Source: JAWXCM01 sp034408745 (lineage in GTDB: Bacteria > Acidobacteriota > Terriglobia > Bryobacterales > Bryobacteraceae). From it: a DNA stretch of 23,123 bases. Where the stretch lies: NCBI GenBank assembly GCA_034408745.1, contig JAWXCM010000209.1:1-23123 (forward strand). Direction: 5' to 3'. This document shows, piece by piece, positions 7,133-15,507 of the stretch. The position numbers and the translations under genes were made by a program. The notes beneath the pieces were generated by a model. The model did not search any database and had not been told where the DNA came from. It saw only the letters and a list, made by a program, of their open reading frames with translations. How positions within the stretch are numbered: position 1 is the first letter of the stretch; each line of letters begins with the position of its first letter.

Positions 7133-9046
7133 TCACTGTGCTGTGCCGAAGAGTCTCAGGGTCAGGCCCTCGACGCTACCGAAGGAGCCATTCTTCTCCG
7201 TGTCGATCACCCTGACCTTCCAGCTGCCGGTGCTGGTTTCGCCCCAGTGCCTGACGGATGTGAACTTGTATTTGAGGAAATCCTCTCCTTCATCGTTGGG
7301 ACGAGGGGCCGCGATACTAATCATCCCGGAAGGCGACTGAATGAGGAACGCGAGATCGCCGCGATTTCCGTGGGGCACATCGACGACGAGTTCCACGCTT
7401 TCCACGCGCAGTTTGGCGCCGTCGAAATCGAAGGTGCCGGTCAGGCCATCAAGGTCGCCGTCAGGAATCCGCACAGGAGCGTCGCTGCGTATGGCTACGG
7501 ACTGGGAGAGGAGCGGACCCAGGTTCTTCCAGTCGGCCGCGGCGGCCAGTGCCGCTGAGATGTTCAGCAGTCCCGCACCGAAACTGTGGCTGAATGTGAA
7601 TCCACCACCGTTGGTTGTGAATTCATCGCCTCCAGTGAGAGCGTCACGGCGGGCGGTCTTCATAAGAATCTCTTTGACGTCGCGGTATCCGAGTTTCGGA
7701 TTGCGTTCCAGCATCAGCGCGGCGGCGCCTGAGACCTGGGGCGCGGCTGCTGAGGTTCCGTTGAAAGCGTCGCTGTAGTTGATCGGAGCCTGGGTGGTTT
7801 CGAAGTCTTTCTTCATCAGCTGATATGCCGCGGCGCCCATGATGTTGGTGGTCCACAAGACGTCGGGAGGGCTGGACTCGCCGCCGGGTGCGGAGATGGC
7901 GACGTTCATGCCTGCCTCGCTGTAAGAGCTGGCTTCGCCCTTGCGGTTCACTGCGCCGACGCCGATGGCAAAACGCGAGCTGCTGAATTCGTCGTAGCTG
8001 GAATCGTCGTCCTCACCCCGGCCGTTTCCGGCGGATATTACGTACACAATGCCCAGGCCGCCGCGCCCGGAGGTTGCGCCTGTTTCGAGAGCCGCGGCCT
8101 GGAGCGGGCCAACCCGTCCGGCGGCCGCGCCATCGTCAGCAGGGCCCCAGCTGTTGCTGGAAATGTGAGTGACCACGTCTTTGGGCTGCCATGTGAGCGC
8201 GATCCCTGTCTGTTCGTCATCGGCATCTCCGGCAATGAGTCGAACGCCCATCAGGCGGGCCTCAGGAGCTACTCCGGACAGACCGATGTTGTTGAATCCT
8301 CTTGCAGCAATGAGTCCTGCGCACTGCGTTCCGTGACTCTCTTTGGGGAGGAGCGGAGTGGGGTCCTCTTTCTTGCCGCCGTTGAAGTTTACGTGATAGC
8401 CGCCCTCGATGGGATACGTGTTTCCGGCGAGGTCCTCATGCATCACGTCGAGGCCATCATCGACCACGGCGATGTTGATTCCCTTGCCGGTGACGGAATC
8501 CCACGCGGTGCCGGGGCGCACACTGACCTTCTCGTCGGCACTGAGATTCCATTGCTTCGGATAGAGGGGATCATTGACGCTGCGCTGCAGGGCCTGACGC
8601 GGTTCCATGTGCCGCGCGAACACAGGAGAGAATGCCGGTGCGCCCTCGGTGGTGAGGAGCTGTTCGGCCGCGGTGAATGCGGCCAGCGGGCTGGCATACT
8701 CAACCACCCACCATCCTTTTAGCGCACTGGGACGGCGCTGGCGCGGGGCGGTCGCGTTGACCTTGCTCCAGTCATCGGCGGCCGGGGTCTGCACCAGAAG
8801 CTTTGCCGTGACGATGCGGCGAGCGTCGAGGAGGCGCTTCGCTCTGCCTTCCTCCGGCATGGATGCAAGGCGGGCGGCGGAAGGCAGCTCAGAAAGGTCG
8901 TAGAGGACGGGCGCGCCGTTGATGCTGGACTGGGCGATCCGGTATGAGTGCTGACGGTCCGGTTCCCGGAATGAATATATCTTCTGTGCTGACAGAAGGG
9001 AAAGAGAGAATAGCCCCAGTGTGATGAGGCGAAGTGAACGATTCAA
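7133..9046 (-). CDS. Secreted kexin-like subtilisin protease with C-terminal P domain
   Basis: I place the start at the TTG at 9046 (637 residues) because GGAGG lies nine bases before it and it gives a clean signal peptide (MNRSLRLITLGLFSLSLLSAQ). A TTG six codons further upstream would overlap that ribosome binding site. Residues 22-160 form a propeptide-like region. The S8 catalytic domain follows with Asp196 (VVDDGLD), His238 (ESHGT), oxyanion Asn341 (SAGNG) and Ser432 (FNGTSAAAP). The VDDGLD form and the last 120 residues, which contain RGDLAFLIQSPSG and HWGETSTGSWKVRV, identify a proprotein-convertase P domain. This is the kexin/furin architecture found in many bacterial secreted proteases. 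All catalytic residues are present, so it should be active outside the cytoplasm. The gene lies between exonuclease III and the dehydratase on the same strand. Confidence 0.93.
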   Translation of the reverse strand: MNRSLRLITLGLFSLSLLSAQKIYSFREPDRQHSYRIAQSSINGAPVLYDLSELPSAARLASMPEEGRAKRLLDARRIVTAKLLVQTPAADDWSKVNATAPRQRRPSALKGWWVVEYASPLAAFTAAEQLLTTEGAPAFSPVFARHMEPRQALQRSVNDPLYPKQWNLSADEKVSVRPGTAWDSVTGKGINIAVVDDGLDVMHEDLAGNTYPIEGGYHVNFNGGKKEDPTPLLPKESHGTQCAGLIAARGFNNIGLSGVAPEARLMGVRLIAGDADDEQTGIALTWQPKDVVTHISSNSWGPADDGAAAGRVGPLQAAALETGATSGRGGLGIVYVISAGNGRGEDDDSSYDEFSSSRFAIGVGAVNRKGEASSYSEAGMNVAISAPGGESSPPDVLWTTNIMGAAAYQLMKKDFETTQAPINYSDAFNGTSAAAPQVSGAAALMLERNPKLGYRDVKEILMKTARRDALTGGDEFTTNGGGFTFSHSFGAGLLNISAALAAAADWKNLGPLLSQSVAIRSDAPVRIPDGDLDGLTGTFDFDGAKLRVESVELVVDVPHGNRGDLAFLIQSPSGMISIAAPRPNDEGEDFLKYKFTSVRHWGETSTGSWKVRVIDTEKNGSFGSVEGLTLRLFGTAQ

Positions 9047-9068
9047 GACGGCAGTCCTCCGCAAGTCT

Positions 9069-9093
9069 AACTGTGTACAGTTTTCACAGTATA
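9069..9093 (-). promoter_or_regulatory. Possible promoter -10 and operator upstream of the subtilase gene
   Basis: On the minus strand a TATACT element (9088-9093) is followed by AACTGT-AC-ACAGTT (9069-9082), six-base arms around a two-base spacer. The pair lies 23-47 bases before the TTG start, where a repressor could block transcription. No good -35 hexamer was found at the usual distance, so the promoter call is weak; the inverted repeat itself is clear. Confidence 0.35.
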
Positions 9094-9117
9094 GCGCGGC
9101 TGACGGCAGCCTGATAA

Positions 9118-9885
9118 TTAGTCGAACTCAGCCCAGATGACTGTATGATCTGACGCGCTTTCGGCTGCGCGTGGGCCGAGGTCAATGTCCACCTTTCGGC
9201 AACGCGCAGCTAATAGTTCGGTGGCCATGATGTGGTCGATGCGCCAGCCCCAGTTGTTTTTGAACGCGCCGCGGAAATAATCCCAGTACGTGTAGGCGAC
9301 GGTGTCGGGATGGAGCATGCGGAAGGTGTCTGTGAAGCCCCATGCGGCGGTCTCTTTGAAGGCCTCACGCGCTTCGATGTGGAAGTCCGGATCGTTGACG
9401 CGGCGGTCGGGATGATAGACGTCGATGGGCTCGGGCGCGACGTTTAAGTCACCGAGCCAGATAGCGGGCTGTGCGGGGTCGAGGTGCTGCTCAAAGTATC
9501 GACGCAGCCTTTTGTACCAGTTGAGCTTGTACACGTACTTCTGCGAAGTGATCTTTTCGCCCTGCGGCACGTAGGTGTTGATGATGGGGATGCCCGCGAC
9601 CACGGTCTGAAGAATGCGGTCGTCCTCGGAGTCGGGGCCGGGCTGTAGTCCGTGCAGGATGAACGACGGCTCTTCACGCGTGAGCGTGGCGACGCCGTTA
9701 AAACCCGTGTGCCCCCGAAATGTCACGTGATAACCGGTGGCACGCAGCGCGTCGAGCGGGAAGTCGACGTCCTTTACTTTTGTCTCCTGCAGGCAGAGCA
9801 CGTCGGGCTTGTGTTGCTCCAGCCAGTCGAGCAGAAGCGGCATGCGTTTACGAATCGAGTTGACGTTCCAGGTTGCGATCTTCAT
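9118..9885 (-). CDS. xthA: Exodeoxyribonuclease III (AP endonuclease)
   Basis: The protein has 255 residues from the ATG at 9885. The open frame extends upstream, but the conserved N-terminus MKIATWNVNSIR fixes the start. All active-site residues of the ExoIII/APE1 family are present: Glu34 in LQETK, Tyr105 in INTYVPQG, Asp146 and Asn148 in GDLNVAPE, Asp217 in WRIDHI, and Asp246-His247 in SDH. The enzyme cuts DNA at abasic sites and degrades one strand from 3' ends, in base-excision repair in the cytoplasm. Its length matches the family. It is divergent from the cytochrome/PSD1 gene with about 70 bp between starts, and no link to the downstream protease gene is apparent. The ribosome binding site is weak. 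Confidence 0.95.
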   Translation of the reverse strand: MKIATWNVNSIRKRMPLLLDWLEQHKPDVLCLQETKVKDVDFPLDALRATGYHVTFRGHTGFNGVATLTREEPSFILHGLQPGPDSEDDRILQTVVAGIPIINTYVPQGEKITSQKYVYKLNWYKRLRRYFEQHLDPAQPAIWLGDLNVAPEPIDVYHPDRRVNDPDFHIEAREAFKETAAWGFTDTFRMLHPDTVAYTYWDYFRGAFKNNWGWRIDHIMATELLAARCRKVDIDLGPRAAESASDHTVIWAEFD

Positions 9886-9955
9886 CAGGGGGTCTCTATC
9901 AGCATCGCAAAACGGATACAATCGTAAGGCTTTCACTGCCGGAGGCCTCGTTGCC

Positions 9956-12535
9956 ATGCCCCGACTTCTGACACTCGCCGCCATTGTCCTCACCGTTTCG
10001 GTTACGTGCGCCTCTGCGCAGGTCAGCTTCTCCAAAGACATTCAACCGATCTTCGAAGCGTCGTGCTGGAAGTGCCACGGGGCTGCGGTACAGCTGTCGA
10101 AGCTGGATCTGCGCACGCGGCAGGGCGCGCTGACAGGTGGTGTGCACGGGCCGTCACTGACGCCTGGGAATGCGCAGACCAGCCGTATGTTCCGCATGGT
10201 GTCGGGACAGGAGAAGCCGGCGATGCCGATGGACGGCAAGCTGGATGCGGCGGCGGTGGACAAGCTGCGGCGGTGGATCGAAGAAGGCGCTGTGTGGGAT
10301 GGAACTGCGCCTCCTGTGACGTCGAAGGCTGCGCCGTCGACGGAGCTGGAGAAGGGCGAACTGGCGCCAGGTGCTCGGGACTACTGGGCGTTTCGCACGC
10401 CGGTTCGCACCGCGGTTGCACAGGGCGCGAAGCATCCGGTAGATGCGTTTTTGTTGCAGACGCTGAAGGCTCGCGAGTTGACTCCGGCTCCGCGTGCGGA
10501 TGCGACTACGCTGGTTCGACGCGCGTATCTGGATCTGATCGGGCTGCCGCCGGCTCCGGCTGAAGTGGCTGCGTTCGTAAATGATAAGTCGGCTGACGCG
10601 TGGGAGAAGCTGATCGACCGGCTGCTGGAATCGCCGCACTATGGCGAGCGCTGGGGACGCCACTGGCTCGACGTGGCGCGGTATGCCGATTCGAACGGGT
10701 ATGAGCATGACTTCGACCGGCCAAATGCGTGGCGCTATCGCGATTATGTGATTCGTTCGTTCAATGCGGACAAGCCGTGGAATGTATTTCTGCGCGAGCA
10801 ACTGGCGGGCGATGAATTGCCGGAGCCGTCGCACGATGCGTTGATCGCGACGGGGTTTTTGCGTAATCACGCGAAGGTCGGCTACAGGGAGAAGGACAAC
10901 CCGGAATTTCGTTACGAGTATCTGGACGACATGATTGCGACTGTTGGCCGCGGGATTCTCGGCATGACGGTGCAGTGCGCGCGTTGTCACAACCACAAGT
11001 TCGATCCGATTTTGCAGCGCGATTATTACAAGTTGCAGGCCACGCTGTTCGGCGTTGTGGAAGTGGACCATCCGCTGACCACGCCGGACAAGGCCGCGGA
11101 GTACGAGCAGAAACTGGCGTCGGTGACGGCGCGCGCTACGGAGCTGCGGCGAGCGATTCGCACGATGGAAGAGCCGTATCGCAGCGTGCTGCTGGCGGAG
11201 AAATTTAAGAAGCTGCCCGCGAATATCCAGGCTGCCATCAACACACCGGAGAAGGACCGCACGCCAGGACAGACGCTGCTGGCGAACCAGGTAATTCGAA
11301 CCACGTCGGTGAGCCCCGATGCGATCGACCGCATCATGAAGCCGGAGGATCTGTCGCGCAAACGCGAACTCGCGGTACAGATTGCGGCGGTCGAGAAAGA
11401 ACGGCCTGCGCCGATTCCGCTGGCGATGGGAATCACTGACGGCGATTATCGATTCACGCCGGACGGAGCGGGTGACGAACCGGCGCCCGGCAAGGGAATC
11501 AAGGCTGCGGCGATTGAAGGGTCGTATGTGCACAAGGGACCTGGTGCGTACAAAGCGCCGCCATCGTACTTTCTGATTCGCGGCGATGTGAACAGTCCAG
11601 GATCGCTGATGCAGCCGGGGTTTCCTACGGTTGCGACGTATGGCAATCCTCCGGTTGAGATACCGGCCGCGAGCGGTAAGACATCGGGACGGCGGCTCGC
11701 GTTAGCGGAGTGGCTGACGTCGGCTGACAATCCTCTGACCGCGCGGGTAGTTGTGAATCGCATCTGGCATCATCACTTCGGCCGAGGCATTGTCGCGAGT
11801 ATCGACAACTTCGGCAAGATGGGCGATCTGCCGACGCACCCGGAGTTGCTCGACTGGCTGGCGCTGGAGTTCCAGCAGCAGGGCTGGAGCGTGAAGCAGA
11901 TGCACCGGCTGCTGATGACATCGGAAGCGTATCGTATGTCGTCGGCATGGATCTCCGACGCTAACATGCGGAGCGATGCGCAGAATACGTGGATGTGGCG
12001 ATTCCGGTCGCGGCGCGTGGAGGCCGAGGTGGTGCGCGACTCGATCCTTGCTGTTAGTGGCGGACTGAATCGCACCGTTGGTGGTCAGCCGGTGTTCCCG
12101 CCCCTGCAGCGCGAGATTCTTGCGCAGGAACAGCACGGTATCTGGCGCAAACAAGCGGACGGTCCTGAGACGTGGCGGCGCAGCGTGTACATCTATCGCA
12201 AGCGCGGTCTGCCGTTCCCAATGCTGGACACGTTCGACCTGCCCGATCAGAACATCTCCTGCGGTGCGCGCGGTGTGTCGACTGTGCCGTCGCAGGCGCT
12301 GATGCTGATGAACGATGACTTTGTTATTCGACAGTCCGAGTTGTTCTCCCAGCGCGTTCTGGAAGCGGAACCCACGAGTGTCGACCGGCAGATCGCGCAT
12401 GCCTACCGGCTGGCGCTGGGCCGTAATCCGGATGCTCGTGAATCGGAGCTGGCCAGGGAACACGTGCGAGAGCGCGGGTTGAAGGGCTTCGCGCATGTGC
12501 TGCTGAATCTGAATGAATTCGCGTATCTGAGATAA
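9956..12535 (+). CDS. Exported PSCyt1-DUF1549-DUF1553 (PSD1) cytochrome-like protein
   Basis: The protein has 859 residues. The ATG at 9956 follows GGAGG by ten bases and opens a signal peptide (about 1-21, ending ASA). Residues 25-95 form the Planctomycete-type cytochrome domain with the heme motif CWKCH (37-41). DUF1549 (PSCyt2) spans roughly 155-370 and contains a second CxxCH, CARCHNHKFDP, beginning at Cys341. A helical linker (about 370-560) leads to DUF1553 (PSD1, about 575-840) with the family blocks NPLTARVVVNRIWHHHFG and GDLPTHPELLDWLA. These proteins are abundant in Planctomycetes, Verrucomicrobia and Acidobacteria. They are thought to work in envelope polysaccharide breakdown with a DUF1501 partner, but no enzymatic activity is established. 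That partner gene follows 4 bp later. Confidence 0.95.
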   Translation: MPRLLTLAAIVLTVSVTCASAQVSFSKDIQPIFEASCWKCHGAAVQLSKLDLRTRQGALTGGVHGPSLTPGNAQTSRMFRMVSGQEKPAMPMDGKLDAAAVDKLRRWIEEGAVWDGTAPPVTSKAAPSTELEKGELAPGARDYWAFRTPVRTAVAQGAKHPVDAFLLQTLKARELTPAPRADATTLVRRAYLDLIGLPPAPAEVAAFVNDKSADAWEKLIDRLLESPHYGERWGRHWLDVARYADSNGYEHDFDRPNAWRYRDYVIRSFNADKPWNVFLREQLAGDELPEPSHDALIATGFLRNHAKVGYREKDNPEFRYEYLDDMIATVGRGILGMTVQCARCHNHKFDPILQRDYYKLQATLFGVVEVDHPLTTPDKAAEYEQKLASVTARATELRRAIRTMEEPYRSVLLAEKFKKLPANIQAAINTPEKDRTPGQTLLANQVIRTTSVSPDAIDRIMKPEDLSRKRELAVQIAAVEKERPAPIPLAMGITDGDYRFTPDGAGDEPAPGKGIKAAAIEGSYVHKGPGAYKAPPSYFLIRGDVNSPGSLMQPGFPTVATYGNPPVEIPAASGKTSGRRLALAEWLTSADNPLTARVVVNRIWHHHFGRGIVASIDNFGKMGDLPTHPELLDWLALEFQQQGWSVKQMHRLLMTSEAYRMSSAWISDANMRSDAQNTWMWRFRSRRVEAEVVRDSILAVSGGLNRTVGGQPVFPPLQREILAQEQHGIWRKQADGPETWRRSVYIYRKRGLPFPMLDTFDLPDQNISCGARGVSTVPSQALMLMNDDFVIRQSELFSQRVLEAEPTSVDRQIAHAYRLALGRNPDARESELAREHVRERGLKGFAHVLLNLNEFAYLR

Positions 12536-12539
12536 GACC

Positions 12540-13949
12540 ATGTTTCGATCCCGCCGGGAATTTCTGTTCGAGTCATGTGGCGGCCTCGCCGGGCTTGGTC
12601 TGGCGTCGCTGATGGAAGCGGAGCAGTGCAGCACGGCGACTGGCGCCAAACCGGTGCGTCCTTCGCATTTTGCGCCCCGCGCGAAGAGCGTGATCTCACT
12701 GTTTATGAGCGGCGGCGTGAGCCACATGGACACGTTCGACCCGAAGCCGGCACTTACTAAGTACGCGGGCCAGCCACTTACTGGGAAGGGTGACGTGGTG
12801 GTCCGGCAGGGGCATCCGGGGCCGCTGATGCCAAGCCCCTTCACATTCAAACGCTACGGCCAGTCGGGACTTGAGGTATCGGAGATCTTCCCGCGTGTCG
12901 CATCCCATGCCGATGAACTCGCGGTGATCCGCAGTGTGTTCGGGAAATCGAACGATCACGTGCAGGCCCACTACGCGCTGGCGTCGGGGATGATTCGCAT
13001 GGGTTACCCGAGCCTTGGTTCCTGGGTGACATACGGGCTCGGGTCTGAAGCGCAGAGCCTGCCTGCGTTCGTGGTGATCTATGACGGCCGCGGCGGACCG
13101 TTTGGTGGTCCGTCGAACTGGAGCGCGGGGTTCATGCCGGCGGCGTATCAGGGCAGTGTGTTTCGTCCGACGGGCGCGCCGATTATCGATCTGCAACCGC
13201 CTGCGTCGGTGAGTGCGGAGGAGCAGCGTGCGCGACTTACGTTGCTCGACAAACTGAATCGCATCGACATGGAGCGCAATCCGGGGAACTCGGAACTGGC
13301 TGCTCGCATTGAGTCGTATGAGCTTGCGTATCGTATGCAGGGGTGTGCGCCGGAAGCGGTCGACATCGCGAGTGAATCGGAGCCTACGCGCAAGCTGTAC
13401 GGGCTCGACAACAATGTCACGGAGCCGTTTGGCCGACAGTGCCTGATGGCGCGGAGACTGGTGGAACGCGGCGTGCGTTTCGTGCAGTTGTATCACGGCG
13501 GGCTCGGGAATCAGAACACCGACACGTGGGATGCGCACGAGGATGTGTTGTCGAATCACACGAAACATGCGGGTGAAGTCGACCTGCCTATCTCAGGGTT
13601 GTTGACTGACTTGAAGGCACGCGGGCTGCTGGATTCGACGCTGGTGATCTGGCAGGGCGAATTCGGACGGATGCCGATTTCGCAGCGCGGTGTAGGGCGC
13701 GATCACAATCCTGGTGCGATGAGTATCTGGATGGCCGGTGCTCGCATACGCGGCGGGCAGACGATCGGGTCGAGCGATGAGTTTGGATACAAGGCCGAGG
13801 AGCAGCCGGTCTCGATACATGATCTGCACGCGACCATACTGCATCTGCTCGGCCTCGATCACACGAAGCTGACGTATCGCTTCAACGGCCGGGACATGCG
13901 GCTCACCGATGTGTACGGCGAGCCGGTCCCGCAAATCGTCAAAGCGTAA
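12540..13949 (+). CDS. Tat-exported DUF1501 protein (alkaline-phosphatase/sulfatase-like fold)
   Basis: The protein has 469 residues. The ATG is 4 bp after the stop of the PSD1 gene, so the two are co-transcribed and probably translationally coupled. The N-terminus carries a twin-arginine signal (SRREFL at 4-9, then a glycine/leucine-rich segment). DUF1501 fills the rest: GGVSHMDTFDPKP near 58-70, GEFGRMP near 373-379, a GRDHNPG metal-site-like motif near 385-391 and IHDLHATILHLLGLDH near the C-terminus. DUF1501 is related to the alkaline phosphatase/sulfatase superfamily, but the substrate is not known. The near-invariant pairing with DUF1549/DUF1553 proteins implies joint action in the periplasm. 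It converges on the esterase gene with only 3 bp between the stops. Confidence 0.94.
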   Translation: MFRSRREFLFESCGGLAGLGLASLMEAEQCSTATGAKPVRPSHFAPRAKSVISLFMSGGVSHMDTFDPKPALTKYAGQPLTGKGDVVVRQGHPGPLMPSPFTFKRYGQSGLEVSEIFPRVASHADELAVIRSVFGKSNDHVQAHYALASGMIRMGYPSLGSWVTYGLGSEAQSLPAFVVIYDGRGGPFGGPSNWSAGFMPAAYQGSVFRPTGAPIIDLQPPASVSAEEQRARLTLLDKLNRIDMERNPGNSELAARIESYELAYRMQGCAPEAVDIASESEPTRKLYGLDNNVTEPFGRQCLMARRLVERGVRFVQLYHGGLGNQNTDTWDAHEDVLSNHTKHAGEVDLPISGLLTDLKARGLLDSTLVIWQGEFGRMPISQRGVGRDHNPGAMSIWMAGARIRGGQTIGSSDEFGYKAEEQPVSIHDLHATILHLLGLDHTKLTYRFNGRDMRLTDVYGEPVPQIVKA

Positions 13950-13952
13950 CTG

Positions 13953-15449
13953 CTACTGGATTACGATCTCGTCTCGCGAATCGCTGCGGAACAACGATGC
14001 GGGTAAGCCTGCGCTGTTCACCAGATTCGCGTCGACGGGATTGTTCTCCCATGCGTAACGAACCCACATCGGGTCGGGCACCGAGGTGCTGGACACGACG
14101 ACAGTTGTGCCGTCGATCTTCGCGTCGGCGGGAACCCACTTGCGGTCGGCGCCTGCAACGACGAAGCCCTTCAGGGGTCCACCGCCGCGTGTCGTCAGTC
14201 CGGCTGCGGAGTCGAACCACACGCGGAGCGCGCTGGCTTCCTTCGTGGTCTGGCGGTACATGGGGCTCGAATAGACGAAGCCTGTCTGACCGTAGGCGAC
14301 ATGGCGCGCGAGGAGCACGAGCCGCTTTCCCACGTCCTGCTTGTTCTTCGGGTGGATGTCCTTGTCTTCACCGATGTCGTTGATGACAGCCATCCCCGTG
14401 CGCTTCAGCGAAGTGGCCTGTGCCTGACCTTCCTGCACGCGCATCCAGTGGCCGTTCTTCGACGCGTTGCCGAAGTTGGCGAGCTGCACCCAGAAGTACG
14501 GGAAGTCGCCCTGACCCCATGCTTTGCGCCAGTCTTCGACGAGGGTCTTCATGGCTTCGCCATAGATGTGTCCCTGGCCGCGGCCCGCCTCCGATTCGCC
14601 CTGATACCAGAGCGCGCCCTTGATGGTGTACTTCACCAGTGGCGCGATCATGCCGTTGTACAGGTTCACGGGCTCGTGCGGATTGCCGGGGCCCATCGGC
14701 GCGGCCGGACGCGGGCCGGTCTTTGTGGCGTTCCACTTCTCAAGCGCCATTTCGTAGCGCGTGTTGGCGACGGGAAAGTTGGCGATCTGGTCGCTCCAGA
14801 ACGTGAGGAATGGAGCGAGTCGCGCGTTGCTGGTGAGCGTGGGACCGCTGATCCACGATGCGATGGGAGTTCCGCCCCATGAGGAATGGATCAGGCCCAT
14901 GGGCACCTTCAGTTCTTTGTTCAGATCGCGGCCGAAGTAGTAGAGCACGGCGGAGAATCCCTTGACGGTTTCAGGCGTGGCAACGACCCACTTCGCTTCC
15001 ACGTCGTCGACCGGCACCGGTGAGGGTTTGCGCGGAACGTAGAACAGCCGAATCTCACTGGAGGCAGACGCTGCGAGCTCGGCGTCCGCATTGTTGGTCT
15101 GACCGACGGACCACTGCATGTTGGACTGGCCAGAGCCGACCCATACGTCGCCCACCAGCACGTCGGCGACCTTGAGTGTGTTGTTGCCGCGGATGGTCAT
15201 CTCCGCTGCCGGGGCTGGCTTCATGGGTTGCAGCCATGCTTCCCAGCGGCCGAGCGCGTCGGCTTTGGTGGCTGCGCTCTGACCGCGGAACTCGACTGTT
15301 ACGGCTTCACCGGGCGAGGCCTTTCCAAACACACGAACCGGCATGTCGCGCTGAAGCAGCATGTGGTCGCCAATCAACGCAGGCAGCTTCACGTCGGCGT
15401 GACAAATGGATAGCGCGAGGATGGCGCTCAGTGCGATTTTCGTTCTCAT
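13953..15449 (-). CDS. Secreted sialate O-acetylesterase family SGNH hydrolase
   Basis: The protein has 498 residues with a signal peptide (about 1-18). The catalytic serine is Ser109 in GSGQSNM. The WYQGES block lies at 281-286, and the catalytic Asp364/His366 pair is in DIHPKNK. The order and spacing match the sialate O-acetylesterase (SASA, DUF303) family, with the usual N-terminal beta domain (IGDHMLLQRDMPVRVFG) and a C-terminal beta domain. Bacterial homologues remove acetyl groups from sialic acids or, in soil bacteria, more likely from plant polysaccharides. A moderate ribosome binding site (GGAG) lies about 11 bases before the ATG. Nothing on the same strand is adjacent, so it is probably transcribed alone. 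Its start lies 58 bp from the start of the divergent dual-protease gene. Confidence 0.94.
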   Translation of the reverse strand: MRTKIALSAILALSICHADVKLPALIGDHMLLQRDMPVRVFGKASPGEAVTVEFRGQSAATKADALGRWEAWLQPMKPAPAAEMTIRGNNTLKVADVLVGDVWVGSGQSNMQWSVGQTNNADAELAASASSEIRLFYVPRKPSPVPVDDVEAKWVVATPETVKGFSAVLYYFGRDLNKELKVPMGLIHSSWGGTPIASWISGPTLTSNARLAPFLTFWSDQIANFPVANTRYEMALEKWNATKTGPRPAAPMGPGNPHEPVNLYNGMIAPLVKYTIKGALWYQGESEAGRGQGHIYGEAMKTLVEDWRKAWGQGDFPYFWVQLANFGNASKNGHWMRVQEGQAQATSLKRTGMAVINDIGEDKDIHPKNKQDVGKRLVLLARHVAYGQTGFVYSSPMYRQTTKEASALRVWFDSAAGLTTRGGGPLKGFVVAGADRKWVPADAKIDGTTVVVSSTSVPDPMWVRYAWENNPVDANLVNSAGLPASLFRSDSRDEIVIQ

Positions 15450-15494
15450 CGTTCGGGATATCTCCGGCTGTCATTATATGCGCGGCCAATCCGG

Positions 15495-15500
15495 TACAAT
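15495..15500 (+). promoter_or_regulatory. Candidate -10 element for a leaderless dual-protease transcript
   Basis: TACAAT ends seven bases before the GTG at 15508, so transcription would begin at or next to the start codon. No Shine-Dalgarno sequence precedes the GTG, which fits leaderless translation. No good -35 hexamer is present. The same hexamer, followed by CG, occurs at 9917-9922 upstream of the PSCyt/PSD1 gene. Confidence 0.3.
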
Positions 15501-15507
15501 CGCCGAC

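Noticed and set aside
5857..7215. A 452-codon plus-strand frame over the dehydratase gene
   Set aside because: It is antisense to a protein with all enolase-superfamily ligands, and its own product has no recognisable motif or export signal.
10154..11533. A 459-codon minus-strand frame over the PSCyt/PSD1 gene
   Set aside because: Arg-rich low-information product; the sense strand encodes recognised domains throughout.
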